64,000 bases of DNA from Mesoflavibacter profundi (GCF_014764305.1 NZ_CP061703.1:124001-188000); one strand, 5' to 3'; shown: positions 33,987 to 43,518, counted from the first letter of the stretch. Notes: a model not told the origin generated them from the letters alone. Numbers and translations: made by a program.

Positions 33987-34589
33987 TTAATCTTTATACA
34001 AACTAGGTAAGCTAATTTTAAATCTAACTGCAACCAGCCTAACTATTATAACGACTAGTCCAGAAATGACAAACACAAAGTTTGTGATTAAAGGTAATTG
34101 ACTGACTGTAAAATAAGTGATTCCTCCTAAAATACACGCTGTTGCATAGACTTCTTTTCTAAAAATAACAGGAATTTCGTTACATAAAATATCTCTAATT
34201 ACACCACCAAAACAAGCACTCATCGTGCCTAAAAAAATACAAATTACGGGATGTAAATCGGCAGAAATTCCTTTTTCAATTCCTAAAACTGTATAAAGTC
34301 CAATCCCTATGGTATCAAATAAAAACAAAGATTTTCTTAAATAATCTATCTTATCTCTAAAGATTACAGCAAAAACAGTAGAGCCAAAAATTAGGTAAGC
34401 GTAATTCATGTCTTTCATCCAACTAACAGGCGTTTCTCCTATTAAAACATCTCTTAACGTTCCTCCACCAACAGCTGTTACAAAAGCAATAATTAATATA
34501 CCAAAAGCATCCATACGCTTATTTAATGCGACAAGTACACCAGAAATAGCAAATGCAATTGTACCTAATATATCGATGATGTAAAACAT
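33987..34589 (-). CDS. trimeric intracellular cation channel (TRIC/YadS) family protein
   Basis: 200 residues, seven hydrophobic helices as in the bacterial TRIC family (UPF0126). The two repeat signatures are visible: VTAVGGGTLRDVLIGETP and ACFGGVIRDILCNEIP, each with the Gly-rich kink and Arg-Asp pair that line the pore. Family members conduct potassium or other monovalent ions. It precedes the RDD gene's 3' end on the same strand by 48 bases. Confidence 0.88.
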   Translation of the reverse strand: MFYIIDILGTIAFAISGVLVALNKRMDAFGILIIAFVTAVGGGTLRDVLIGETPVSWMKDMNYAYLIFGSTVFAVIFRDKIDYLRKSLFLFDTIGIGLYTVLGIEKGISADLHPVICIFLGTMSACFGGVIRDILCNEIPVIFRKEVYATACILGGITYFTVSQLPLITNFVFVISGLVVIIVRLVAVRFKISLPSLYKD

Positions 34590-34637
34590 TAAAAACTATT
34601 TTAAGATTGTGAAGATATTTATAGCAATTTGTTAAGA

Positions 34638-35384
34638 TTACATGTTTTGTGTGTAGTAATTATAATCTTTTATCACAGTTGATATAAATTGAATATCATT
34701 ACTCTCTAACTGATTTTTTATCCCCATTACCTCTATTACTTTTTCTCTTAGTTTAATTAAAGTTGCATAATCTTTAGATTTTTTAGCAGTTAAAAAAGTG
34801 TCTTTAATTATTCTAACGTCGTTATCTGATAATCTAATAACATTTGGATAGGTTGGTATGTAATCGGTATCTAATTCTTCTAAAATTGTATGGCTAATAT
34901 TCACCTTGTTTTTTAATGCTATAACACCAGTTCCTGCAGTCATATCTCCAATTCTTTGGTTTTTATCACTGCTTATAATTGCTATTAACCCAATTATTCC
35001 AGATAATAAATTAAGATCTACAATCCTAAAAAACCAGCGTACTACAAAATCTGGTAAGGCTGCTTGATAACCATCTATTTTTACTACTTTAATTTTCATT
35101 ACACGTTTTCCTGGTGTTTGTCCATCAAGCAATGCTTCAAAAATTAAAGAATAAAATATAGCCGGCAAGTAAAAAAAGACTACAACTGCCATAACAGACC
35201 ATTGGTCCATGTCTTTTGCCCAAGATTCAAAATTAAAAGCTTTAAAAAGCAATTGGTACACAACAATAGCATAGGCTATTTTTATTACCCAATCTATTAA
35301 ATATGCAAGTAAGCGTTCTCCTACACTTGCAGCTTCAAAGTTTATATTAACGTTTTGGGTTGTATTTATAGATATATTGACCAT
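34638..35384 (-). CDS. RDD family membrane protein
   Basis: 248 residues. The RDD domain starts near residue 18 (ASVGERLLAYLIDW), has GQTPGKRVMKIKVV and FVVRWFFRIVDL, and includes three or four membrane spans; a cytosolic C-terminal helix follows (about 165-248). It is divergent from the SpoIIM gene in the large MoxR-type operon, a neighbourhood often conserved in Bacteroidota. Transport activity has been shown for a few RDD proteins only. Confidence 0.85.
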   Translation of the reverse strand: MVNISINTTQNVNINFEAASVGERLLAYLIDWVIKIAYAIVVYQLLFKAFNFESWAKDMDQWSVMAVVVFFYLPAIFYSLIFEALLDGQTPGKRVMKIKVVKIDGYQAALPDFVVRWFFRIVDLNLLSGIIGLIAIISSDKNQRIGDMTAGTGVIALKNKVNISHTILEELDTDYIPTYPNVIRLSDNDVRIIKDTFLTAKKSKDYATLIKLREKVIEVMGIKNQLESNDIQFISTVIKDYNYYTQNM

Positions 35385-35394
35385 AAAGATATAC

Positions 35395-35402
35395 CAAATG
35401 TA
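35395..35402 (-). promoter_or_regulatory. -7 element upstream of the RDD gene
   Basis: TACATTTG on the minus strand matches TAnnTTTG. The predicted start lies only about 5 bases before the RDD ATG, so the mRNA would be nearly leaderless. No -33 element is clear. Confidence 0.3.
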
Positions 35403-35446
35403 ATCATTTTTTTATCGCTTAAAAGTAGTTTTAAAATAAAAATATG

Positions 35447-35454
35447 TAGATTTG
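35447..35454 (+). promoter_or_regulatory. -7 element upstream of the SpoIIM-MoxR operon
   Basis: TAGATTTG matches TAnnTTTG, ending 8 bases before the ATG at 35463. The leader would be only a few bases. It mirrors the situation of the divergent RDD gene. Confidence 0.3.
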
Positions 35455-35462
35455 GTTACTTT

Positions 35463-36446
35463 ATGAGAGAAGTCGCTTTTATCAAAACCAACAAAGAAAA
35501 ATGGCTTGAATTTGAACAAGCTATTTTTGGAAAACATCTAAAAAACCCAGACGAATTAGCCTCACTTTACACACAATTGGTTAATGATTTGTCCTACGCG
35601 CAAACCTATTACCCTAAAAGTAAAACGGTTTTATACTTAAATAATCTGGCTGCAAAAGCGTTTCAAAAAATCTATAAAACTAAGCGACAAGACACTAATA
35701 GATTTATTCATTTTTGGAAAACTGAAGTCCCGTTAATTCTTTTTGAATATAGACGATATCTAGCTTACGCTTTTATTATTTTTTTAAGCTTTGTAGCTAT
35801 TGGCGCTTTATCTGCCGAGTATGATGATGCGTTTATAAGATTAGTTTTAGGTGATGGATATGTAAACCAAACCTTAGAAAATATAGAAAAAGGCGATCCT
35901 GTAGCTATTTATAAAAGTGGTAGTAATTGGGGAAGCGCTTTTGGTATTACCTTAAATAATCTTTATGTAGGTATAACCTCTTTTGTATTTGGTGTTTTTG
36001 GTGGAATTGGTACTGGATATATCATGATGGAAAATGGTATTATGGTTGGCGCTTTTCAATATTTATTTGTTAAAGAAGATGTGTTTTGGGAAAGCGTTAG
36101 AGGTATTTGGATACATGGCGCTATGGAGATATTTGCAATTGTAATAGAAGGTGCTGCTGGATTTATTTTAGGCGCAAGTATATTGTTTCCTAAAACATAC
36201 TCTAGAATGATTTCTTTTAAAACCGGAGTTAAAACTGGAGTTAAAATATTAATTAGCACATTTCCTTTTACTATTGCTGCTGGAATTTTAGAAGGTTACG
36301 TTACAAGATACTCTAATGTAATGCCTAATTGGTTATCTATAGGCATTATACTTTTTACATTAAGTTTAATTTCATTTTACTATTTAATTTATCCATTTAT
36401 AGTTCATAAAAAAGCAAAAAAAGAGCATGCAATTATACCAAACTAG
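35463..36446 (+). CDS. SpoIIM (stage II sporulation protein M) family membrane protein
   Basis: 327 residues starting MREVAFIKTNKEKWLEFEQ, the normal beginning for this Bacteroidota family; an upstream ATG at 35355 would run through the RDD gene region and is rejected. A soluble helical N-terminal part (to about 95) is followed by five or six spans, with GSNWGSAFGITLNNLYVG and HGAMEIFAIVIEGAAGF as family blocks. It starts the long co-directional operon to 42.1 kb. No sporulation is implied. Confidence 0.87.
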   Translation: MREVAFIKTNKEKWLEFEQAIFGKHLKNPDELASLYTQLVNDLSYAQTYYPKSKTVLYLNNLAAKAFQKIYKTKRQDTNRFIHFWKTEVPLILFEYRRYLAYAFIIFLSFVAIGALSAEYDDAFIRLVLGDGYVNQTLENIEKGDPVAIYKSGSNWGSAFGITLNNLYVGITSFVFGVFGGIGTGYIMMENGIMVGAFQYLFVKEDVFWESVRGIWIHGAMEIFAIVIEGAAGFILGASILFPKTYSRMISFKTGVKTGVKILISTFPFTIAAGILEGYVTRYSNVMPNWLSIGIILFTLSLISFYYLIYPFIVHKKAKKEHAIIPN

Positions 36447-37368
36447 AGATTTTAATTCGTTTTTTCAAGATACGTTTACCTTTTTAAAACAAAACGGAAA
36501 ACACTTTTTTACTAACTTTTTTAGTATTAGTGGCGCATTAATATTAATCTTAGGATTAATAAGTTACTATGTATCTAAAACTTATACAGAAGCATTAATT
36601 TATAATTTTACTATTAATGGTAATAATGGCTTGCAAATAGATCAATTTGCAAACGATAACTTAGCTTTATTTATCTTGACCATAATAGGTGTTGTTGTGC
36701 TATCTATTCTTTTTTGGATAATCATATACGCATTCACTCCTATTTATTTCAAATTATATGAAAAGCATAAAGGAACAAACTTTACATTAAACGATATTTT
36801 AAATGTTTACAAAGCTAATACAGGAAAGTTTTTTGCCTTTTTAGTATTTGGGTTTATACTTGCTATTCCACTTGTGTTATTATTTGGTATTGTTGCTTTT
36901 GTACTAACAATTACAATAGTTGGTATACTAGGAATACCATTTTTAGTAGCCTTATTTGCCACCTTATATCACATGACATTGTTAGAAATGTTAGATAATA
37001 AAAGAAATTTTTGGGATAGTTTTGGTTACGCTTGGCGATTAATATCTAGCAAATTTTGGCATGCAGTTGGTTGTATTGGTATCTTTTATTTAATAGCCTA
37101 TGTTGTACAATTAAGTATAGGTTTTGTACAAAGCATTATTCAAGGTGTACAAAGTATGACAGCTATACAACAACCTGTTGGATTAGAAGATATGTCTACA
37201 GGAACAATAATTTTAAGTTTGGTAATATTTTTTGTTTCGTTTTTAGTTAGTACAACGTTGCAAACCATTATACAAGTTAATCAAAGTATTGTGTATTATG
37301 GTTTAAAAGAAATGAACGAAAACATTAGCTCTGATAACGTAATAGATCAAATTGGATCTGGTGAATAA
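36427..37368 (+). CDS. polytopic membrane protein of the MoxR operon
   Basis: 313 residues, about six hydrophobic spans (near 35-55, 85-115, 150-190, 215-240, 265-290). The N-terminal soluble part QTRDFNSFFQDTFTFLKQNG is a recurrent beginning in Flavobacteriaceae. It overlaps the SpoIIM gene by 20 bases and the DUF4129 gene by 8. It may relate to glycerophosphodiester phosphodiesterase membrane domains, but I do not recognise a definite family. Confidence 0.7.
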   Translation: MQLYQTRDFNSFFQDTFTFLKQNGKHFFTNFFSISGALILILGLISYYVSKTYTEALIYNFTINGNNGLQIDQFANDNLALFILTIIGVVVLSILFWIIIYAFTPIYFKLYEKHKGTNFTLNDILNVYKANTGKFFAFLVFGFILAIPLVLLFGIVAFVLTITIVGILGIPFLVALFATLYHMTLLEMLDNKRNFWDSFGYAWRLISSKFWHAVGCIGIFYLIAYVVQLSIGFVQSIIQGVQSMTAIQQPVGLEDMSTGTIILSLVIFFVSFLVSTTLQTIIQVNQSIVYYGLKEMNENISSDNVIDQIGSGE

Positions 37369-38131
37369 TACATTTTTTAAATATTTATTAGTTTGTTGCT
37401 TGACTGTTGTTAGCCTTAATGCGCAACAAAAACAGTCTGACGTTATTTATGAGGATCATCCTTATTTAAAACGTTTAGATTCTGTTGCAACAGATAATAA
37501 AGCCATACAACCTATTTCTTTTAATAATTTAAAAGAAAAATACAACGACAATAATTTTAATTATTCTCAAACCAAAGCCAAATCTGGTTGGTGGACACGT
37601 TTTAAACAATCTATTTCAGATTTTTTTAAAAACCTATTTAATATAAAAAATGCTGGTCAAGCCTCTAGAATTACAGATATTTCAATAAAAATTGCAGGTG
37701 TAATAATATTCATATTAGTTATATACTTTATTTTTAAAGCTATAATTAATAAAGAAGGACATTGGGTTTTTGGTAAATCGTCTGATAAAAATATAATTCC
37801 GGTAACAGATATTGCAGCAAATATTCATCAAGCAGATTTTAAATCGCTAATTAAAGAAGCAGAAGACAATAATAACTTTAGACTTGCCGTAAGATATTAT
37901 TATTTATGGTTGCTTAAGCATTTAAGCGAAAAAGAAATTATAGAATACGATGCCGAAAAAACCAATAGCGATTACCAATACGAGATTAAAAACGTAGAAA
38001 TCTCTAAACAATTTGCTTATACCTCTTACCTATATAATTACATTTGGTATGGCGAGTTTAATGTAGATCAATCGCAATTTAATAAAGCTAAACATGCATT
38101 TACTAATCTTTTAAATAATGTAAAAGCATGA
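37361..38131 (+). CDS. DUF4129-type membrane protein
   Basis: 256 residues from a GTG at 37361, overlapping the previous stop; this start gives a clean signal-like segment NNTFFKYLLVCCLTVVSLNAQ. One internal membrane span lies at about 105-130 (KIAGVIIFILVIYFIFKA). The C-terminal helical DUF4129 region carries RLAVRYYYLWLLKHL and ETTR-like YTSYLYNYIWYG. Conserved next to DUF4350 and MoxR in Bacteroidota; function unknown. Confidence 0.82.
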   Translation: MNNTFFKYLLVCCLTVVSLNAQQKQSDVIYEDHPYLKRLDSVATDNKAIQPISFNNLKEKYNDNNFNYSQTKAKSGWWTRFKQSISDFFKNLFNIKNAGQASRITDISIKIAGVIIFILVIYFIFKAIINKEGHWVFGKSSDKNIIPVTDIAANIHQADFKSLIKEAEDNNNFRLAVRYYYLWLLKHLSEKEIIEYDAEKTNSDYQYEIKNVEISKQFAYTSYLYNYIWYGEFNVDQSQFNKAKHAFTNLLNNVKA

Positions 38132-39324
38132 ATAAAACTATAAAAATTTACATAGGATTATTAGTGCTTCTTTTTGGTGCAATTACTTTTATAGAATTAA
38201 GCAGACAGCGACCAATTAACTGGACACCAACTTATAATGAAAAACATAAAATTCCGTTTGGAACTTATATTTTGCATGAAGAGCTTAAAAACGTATTTCA
38301 AAATCAGGACTTTCAAGATATCAAACAAACTCCTTACGAGTTTTTTGATTCAAAATACGATTGGGAAGAAAAAACCTATAATGTAACAGGTAATTTTGTT
38401 CACGTCGCGCAGTACAGTGAAATGGACGAAACTTCTGCTCAAGAATTGTTAGATTTTGCCTCACATGGTAATACTGTGTTTATGTCTACTAATTATTTCC
38501 CTAAGAGATTAAAAGACACTTTAGGTTTTGAAACTAATAATTTATACGATGTAAAAGGTAACGCTAAATTTACCTTAACTAATTCTGCATTTAAAAACGA
38601 TAGTATCACTATAGATCGTGGCATAAACAACTTTCACTTTTCAAAATTAAAATCTGAAAATTCTACCGTACTAGGACATCAAATTTTTGATAGTGTTGCG
38701 TTTCCTAACTTTATAAAAATAGACCATATTAATGGTCAGTTTATTTTACACCTTCAACCTATTGCATTTACTAATTACAACCTACTACATAAAGACAATA
38801 AAAAATATGCAGAAGCTACGCTATCCTATCTGCAAGAAGATGCTATTTTTTACAATTCTCTAAATAAAACAAATACCAATTTAGACCATTCTAAATTAAG
38901 GTTTATAAAAAGTCAACCAGCATTAAGATATGCTTGGTATTTAGCCTTAATGTCTTTAGTCCTGTTTTTAATTTTTAATGCAAAAAGAAGACAACGTATA
39001 GTAAAAGTTATTAAGCCTCATGAAAACACTACAGTAGCGTTTACAAAAACTATAGGTAATTTGTATTATGAAACTAAAGATCACAACAATCTTATAGACA
39101 AAAAGATAACCTATTTTTTAGAGTATATAAGACGTGTGTATTTTTTAGACACACAAATTTTGGATCAAAAGTTTACTAAACTATTAGCCCAAAAATCTGG
39201 AAAAGACATTAAACAAATAAAACAACTAGTAAAATCCATAGTACATTTAAAAGCAAAGCAAAATTGTACCGAAGCAGATTTATTAGACTTAAATAAGCAA
39301 ATAGAAGATTTTTACACCAAATAA
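38128..39324 (+). CDS. DUF4350 domain protein
   Basis: 398 residues with a membrane anchor at each end of the extracytoplasmic part: about residues 5-23 and about 268-285 (YAWYLALMSLVLFLIF). The region between holds the DUF4350 fold (KIPFGTYILHEEL near the start), and a cytosolic C-terminal part follows (about 290-398). Its ATG overlaps the DUF4129 stop by 4 bases (ATGA), which implies translational coupling. Function unknown, but tied to MoxR/DUF58 by operon. Confidence 0.85.
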   Translation: MNKTIKIYIGLLVLLFGAITFIELSRQRPINWTPTYNEKHKIPFGTYILHEELKNVFQNQDFQDIKQTPYEFFDSKYDWEEKTYNVTGNFVHVAQYSEMDETSAQELLDFASHGNTVFMSTNYFPKRLKDTLGFETNNLYDVKGNAKFTLTNSAFKNDSITIDRGINNFHFSKLKSENSTVLGHQIFDSVAFPNFIKIDHINGQFILHLQPIAFTNYNLLHKDNKKYAEATLSYLQEDAIFYNSLNKTNTNLDHSKLRFIKSQPALRYAWYLALMSLVLFLIFNAKRRQRIVKVIKPHENTTVAFTKTIGNLYYETKDHNNLIDKKITYFLEYIRRVYFLDTQILDQKFTKLLAQKSGKDIKQIKQLVKSIVHLKAKQNCTEADLLDLNKQIEDFYTK

Positions 39325-39326
39325 TT

Positions 39327-40376
39327 ATGGAAGATTTTAATCAAGACAACCAAAACCCTGAAGATTTAAATACAACTGAAGGTAATAACCAGCAATTTGA
39401 CGATAATGTAAACTTTACCAACCGTATAGATTTAACCGAGTTACAAGAAGGTATCACTCAAATAAAAGAAGAAATTAGCAAGGTAATCGTTGGTCAAAAA
39501 AACATGATAGACATGTTAATTGCTGCATTGTTAGCTAATGGTCATGCATTAATAGAAGGTGTTCCTGGTGTAGCCAAAACAATATCGGCAAGACTATTGG
39601 CAAAATCTTTAGATATAGACTTTAGTCGTATACAATTTACACCAGATTTAATGCCAAGTGATATTTTAGGAACTTCTGTTTTTGATATGAAAACATCAGA
39701 ATTTGAATTTAAAAAAGGTCCAATATTTTCAAACATGGTATTAATTGACGAGATAAATCGTGCTCCTGCAAAAACCCAAGCTGCACTTTTTGAAGTTATG
39801 GAAGAACGCCAAATTACAATAGATGGAAATAAATATCCTATGAATTTACCATTTATTGTACTTGCTACACAAAACCCTGTAGAACAAGAAGGAACCTATA
39901 GATTACCAGAAGCGCAATTAGATAGATTTATTTTTAAGATAGATATTGATTATCCAAATCTAGAAGACGAAATTGAAATTTTAAATCGTGAACATGCCTT
40001 AAAAGGAGAAAAGAAAATTGATAAAATCACTGCCTTTTTAAGTCAAGAAAAAATCACCAAATTTCAAAATTTGGTCAATCAAATCATTATAGAAAATCAT
40101 CTAATAAAATACATTGCAGATATCATTGTAAATACACGTAGTAATCCATTTTTATATTTAGGTGCATCACCAAGAGCATCTATAGCCATTTTAAAAGCAA
40201 GTAAAGCTTTTGCTGCTATGAATGGTCGCGATTTTGTAACACCAGAAGACATCAAACAAGCTGCAATACCAGTTTTACAACACCGTGTAATTGTAACACC
40301 AGAACGCGAAATGGAAGGCGTAACAAGTAAACAAATCATAAAGCAAATTATAGAAGCTGTAGAAATACCGAGGTAA
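39327..40376 (+). CDS. MoxR family AAA+ ATPase
   Basis: 349 residues. An acidic, Asn/Gln-rich head (about 1-30) precedes the AAA+ core with Walker A EGVPGVAKT, Walker B MVLIDEINRAPAKTQ, sensor LATQNPVEQEGTYRLPEAQLDRF, and the C-terminal lid with GASPRASIAILKA. MoxR ATPases act as chaperones for VWA or DUF58 partners at the membrane; here DUF58 follows, separated by a DUF805 gene. It begins 2 bases after DUF4350. Confidence 0.94.
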   Translation: MEDFNQDNQNPEDLNTTEGNNQQFDDNVNFTNRIDLTELQEGITQIKEEISKVIVGQKNMIDMLIAALLANGHALIEGVPGVAKTISARLLAKSLDIDFSRIQFTPDLMPSDILGTSVFDMKTSEFEFKKGPIFSNMVLIDEINRAPAKTQAALFEVMEERQITIDGNKYPMNLPFIVLATQNPVEQEGTYRLPEAQLDRFIFKIDIDYPNLEDEIEILNREHALKGEKKIDKITAFLSQEKITKFQNLVNQIIIENHLIKYIADIIVNTRSNPFLYLGASPRASIAILKASKAFAAMNGRDFVTPEDIKQAAIPVLQHRVIVTPEREMEGVTSKQIIKQIIEAVEIPR

Positions 40377-40381
40377 TTTAT

Positions 40382-40693
40382 ATGTTCAAAAATCCATTTT
40401 CTTTTCATGGTAGAATTAGAAGAACTGAATTTATAATAAGTGTTTTAATTTGTAAAATTTTTGGATTAACATTCAACATAATCGAAAACATTTATTTTTA
40501 TAAAATTCCGCAGATTCTTGGGTTGATTATAGTAATTCCTTTATTCTGGTTTCTGTTTGCTCAAGGTGCTAAAAGATGTCATGATAGAGGTAATAATGGT
40601 TGGTATCAATTTATACCATTTTACATTTTTGTAATGTTGTTAGGAAATAGTGAATATGGAGTAAATCAATTTGGACCAAATCCAAAAAATTAG
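40382..40693 (+). CDS. DUF805 membrane protein, inserted between MoxR and DUF58
   Basis: 103 residues, three hydrophobic helices. Typical DUF805 features: start FKNPFSFHGRIRRTEFIIS, QGAKRCHDRGNNGWYQFIPF and end NQFGPNPKN. It begins 5 bases after the MoxR stop, whereas 50 AT-rich bases separate it from DUF58. MoxR and DUF58 are usually adjacent, so this small gene looks like a later insertion. Function unknown. Confidence 0.85.
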   Translation: MFKNPFSFHGRIRRTEFIISVLICKIFGLTFNIIENIYFYKIPQILGLIIVIPLFWFLFAQGAKRCHDRGNNGWYQFIPFYIFVMLLGNSEYGVNQFGPNPKN

Positions 40694-40743
40694 ATTTATA
40701 CAAAAAAAATAATAATCATAATATCTCATAGAAGAATAATTAG

Positions 40744-42075
40744 ATGAAACTCTTAAAACCATTTTACATACAAAACCGTTTTTTCTATGCATGCATTGCC
40801 ATAATGATATTGTATGTGGTTAGCTTTTTGTTTCCTAGATTACTAAATATAGTTTCATTATTATTACTTTGCTTAGTAGCACTAACTGTTTTAGATACCA
40901 TACTATTATTCTTTGCAAAAAAAGGTATAAATGCTAACCGTAATTTACCAGAAAAATTTTCTAATGGCGATCAAAACAATATAGATTTAATTATAGAAAA
41001 TTTTTACACATTTCCTGTAAACATCAATATTATAGACGAAATTCCAGAACAATTTCAAGTTAGAAATTTTAATATAACTAGAACATTAAAACCTACATCA
41101 ACCACAAAACTACAATATCAATTAAGACCTGTAGAACGTGGCGAATATCATTTTGGTAAATTAAATATTTATGCAACTTCATTCTTTGGTTTAATTGCAA
41201 GAAGATTTGCTTTTTCAGACCAACAAATGGTACCAAACTATCCTAGTTTTATTCAGTTAAAAAAATATAACCTAATCGCATTTAGCAACAACCTACTTCA
41301 ATACGGAATAAAAAAAGTACGCAGGTTAGGTCATACTATGGAGTTTGAACAAATTAAAGATTACGTTTTAGGTGACGATTTGCGTACCATAAACTGGAAA
41401 GCTACTGCAAAACGAAGTAGTTTAATGGTTAATCAATTTCAAGACGAAAAATCTCAACCAGTCTATTCGGTAATAGATAAAGGACGCGTAATGAAAATGC
41501 CTTTTAACCAACTTACCTTATTAGACTATGCAATAAATGCGTCTTTAGTAATATCTAACGTGGCTTTAAAAAAACACGATAAAGCAGGTATTTTTACATT
41601 TTCTAAAAAAGTTGAAAACCGAGTTGTAGCACAAAAAAGAACATCTCAAATGAATTTAATTCTGGAAGCGCTTTACAACGTAAATACCGATTTTTTTGAA
41701 AGTGATTACAGTAGATTATATGCAGATATAAAACGAAATATAACTCATAGAAGTTTAATTTTACTTTATACAAACTTCGAAACATTAGATAGTTTAAATA
41801 GGCAATTACCTTATTTAAAAGGTATAGCAAAATCACACTTATTAGTAGTTATATTTTTTAAAAACACAGAGCTAAATCAGTTTATAAAAACGCCTGCTCA
41901 AACAATTCAAGATACTTACGATAAAGTAATTGCAGAGAAATTTGCATTTGAAAAACGACTTATCGTAAACGAACTAAAAAAGTACGGCATCGCTTCCATA
42001 TTAACAACTCCAGACAACCTTACGCTAGATACAATTAATAAATATTTAGAGATTAAAGCACGAGGTTTATTATAA
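40744..42075 (+). CDS. DUF58 domain protein
   Basis: 443 residues. Two membrane helices near the start (about 13-30, 35-55), an extracytoplasmic or beta-rich segment with VERGEYHFGKLNIY, then the DUF58/VWA-like domain whose signature is KDYVLGDDLRTINWKATAKRS at about residues 207-227. The family is the usual partner of MoxR ATPases. Last gene of the operon; no convincing intrinsic terminator follows, only a short GGTAA-CAA-TTACC stem. Confidence 0.9.
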   Translation: MKLLKPFYIQNRFFYACIAIMILYVVSFLFPRLLNIVSLLLLCLVALTVLDTILLFFAKKGINANRNLPEKFSNGDQNNIDLIIENFYTFPVNINIIDEIPEQFQVRNFNITRTLKPTSTTKLQYQLRPVERGEYHFGKLNIYATSFFGLIARRFAFSDQQMVPNYPSFIQLKKYNLIAFSNNLLQYGIKKVRRLGHTMEFEQIKDYVLGDDLRTINWKATAKRSSLMVNQFQDEKSQPVYSVIDKGRVMKMPFNQLTLLDYAINASLVISNVALKKHDKAGIFTFSKKVENRVVAQKRTSQMNLILEALYNVNTDFFESDYSRLYADIKRNITHRSLILLYTNFETLDSLNRQLPYLKGIAKSHLLVVIFFKNTELNQFIKTPAQTIQDTYDKVIAEKFAFEKRLIVNELKKYGIASILTTPDNLTLDTINKYLEIKARGLL

Positions 42076-42172
42076 GTACATCGGTAACAATTACCTATTA
42101 TCTAATTCTTTTTAATTATTTGTTTTTTTAGTTTATATTGGCTTTGCTATTAATCAATTTACTAAAAAACTC

Positions 42173-43417
42173 ATGAAACGTTTAGTATTACTACTAATTG
42201 TAATTCTCCCTTTATTTTTAACTAATACAACTATAGCTCAGGATAAATACTCTCCTTGGACTGCTAGTTTAAGTACAAATGCGGTAAATAATCCTGTAAG
42301 AATGCTTCCTGGCGAAAAAGGTAAATTTAAAACTTGGAATATGGATCCTGCTGGTTTTAAATTTGGTATTGCAAGACATATTTATAACAAATGGTCTGTA
42401 GAGACTTTAGTGTCTCTTAATAGTATAAATCAGCATCATATAAATCAAGATCAAAAATTTCCGTACATATCTATAGATGGAATGTTTAAATATAATTTAA
42501 CCAATAGTTTTGTATTAAATCCTTATGTTACATTTGGTGGCGGATATACTTGGTTAGACCAAATTGGTGCTGGAACAGCAAATATTGGTGTTGGTGTAAA
42601 TATTTGGGCAACATATAATTTTGGATTTACAGCACAAAGTATTTACAAACATGCGTTTGAAGATTATGGGCTTAGCCACTACCAACATTCAGCTGGTATT
42701 ATTTTTAAATTTGGTGGTACAGATAGTGATAACGATGGTATTGTAAACCAAGAAGATTTATGTCCTAATGTGTTTGGTTTAGCAAAATTTAAAGGTTGTC
42801 CAGATACAGATAATGATGGCATTCCAGATAAAGAAGATAATTGTCCAGATACACCTGGAGAATTTAATGGTTGTCCAGATCAAGATAAAGATGGTATTCC
42901 AGATATTTATGACAAATGTCCTTTAGTAAAAGGCGAAAAAGAATCTAAAGGTTGTCCTTTACCAGATTTGGATAAAGATGGTGTTCCAGATAAATATGAT
43001 AAATGTCCGCAAGTAAAAGGTGCAGATAACGGTTGTCCAAAAAGCAAACAAAATACAGCTTACACTGCAGATGATTTAAAATCCTTAAAACCTGTTTTAA
43101 TCTATTTTGAATTAAGTAAAGCTGAAATTAATAAAGACGGAAAGATTAGTTTAGATAACATGGCTAATTTTATTAAAAAAGCATCATTTAAAAAGTATTT
43201 AGTTTCTGGTCACACAGACAATACATCTTCAGATCAAACAAACTTAAAATTATCACAAGAAAGAGCAAATACTGTAAAAGCCTATTTGGTAAGTAAAGGT
43301 GTAAATCCAGATGTATTAGTCGCTAAAGGTTTTGGAGAAGCTTATCCAGTAGATACTACAAACACAGAAGAAGGCAGACAAAAAAACAGACGTGTAGAAG
43401 TTATTCCAGTAAAATAA
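42173..43417 (+). CDS. OmpA family outer-membrane protein with thrombospondin type 3 repeats
   Basis: 414 residues with signal peptide (about 1-22, cut near IAQ). An N-terminal eight-stranded type barrel (25-180) is followed by four calcium-binding TSP3 repeats of the D-x-D-x-D-G type (DSDNDGI, DTDNDGIPD, DQDKDGIPD, DLDKDGVPD), then a peptidoglycan-binding OmpA C-domain (about 300-414) with VSGHTDN, SQERANTVKAYL and GRQKNRRVEV. It links outer membrane and cell wall. Single gene. Confidence 0.94.
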   Translation: MKRLVLLLIVILPLFLTNTTIAQDKYSPWTASLSTNAVNNPVRMLPGEKGKFKTWNMDPAGFKFGIARHIYNKWSVETLVSLNSINQHHINQDQKFPYISIDGMFKYNLTNSFVLNPYVTFGGGYTWLDQIGAGTANIGVGVNIWATYNFGFTAQSIYKHAFEDYGLSHYQHSAGIIFKFGGTDSDNDGIVNQEDLCPNVFGLAKFKGCPDTDNDGIPDKEDNCPDTPGEFNGCPDQDKDGIPDIYDKCPLVKGEKESKGCPLPDLDKDGVPDKYDKCPQVKGADNGCPKSKQNTAYTADDLKSLKPVLIYFELSKAEINKDGKISLDNMANFIKKASFKKYLVSGHTDNTSSDQTNLKLSQERANTVKAYLVSKGVNPDVLVAKGFGEAYPVDTTNTEEGRQKNRRVEVIPVK

Positions 43418-43467
43418 ACAATTGGTCATTAATTTTCTACAGTTCAGAAGTTTAAATTATTAAACCA

Positions 43468-43514
43468 TAAGGTTTTGTTGCAATTTTGAACCATCAAATA
43501 ACAACAAAACCTTA
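43468..43514 (+). promoter_or_regulatory. 13-bp inverted repeat before the DUF2141 gene
   Basis: TAAGGTTTTGTTG (43468-43480) and its exact complement CAACAAAACCTTA (43502-43514), 21 bases apart, the right arm ending 4 bases before the ATG. A -7-like CAATTTTG lies between the arms. It may be a DNA operator or, if transcribed, a hairpin masking the ribosome site. Confidence 0.4.
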
Positions 43515-43518
43515 AATT

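Noticed and set aside
35355-35462. N-terminal extension of the SpoIIM protein
   Set aside because: The added residues are antisense to the RDD gene start and unlike the family; the ATG at 35463 fits the usual beginning.
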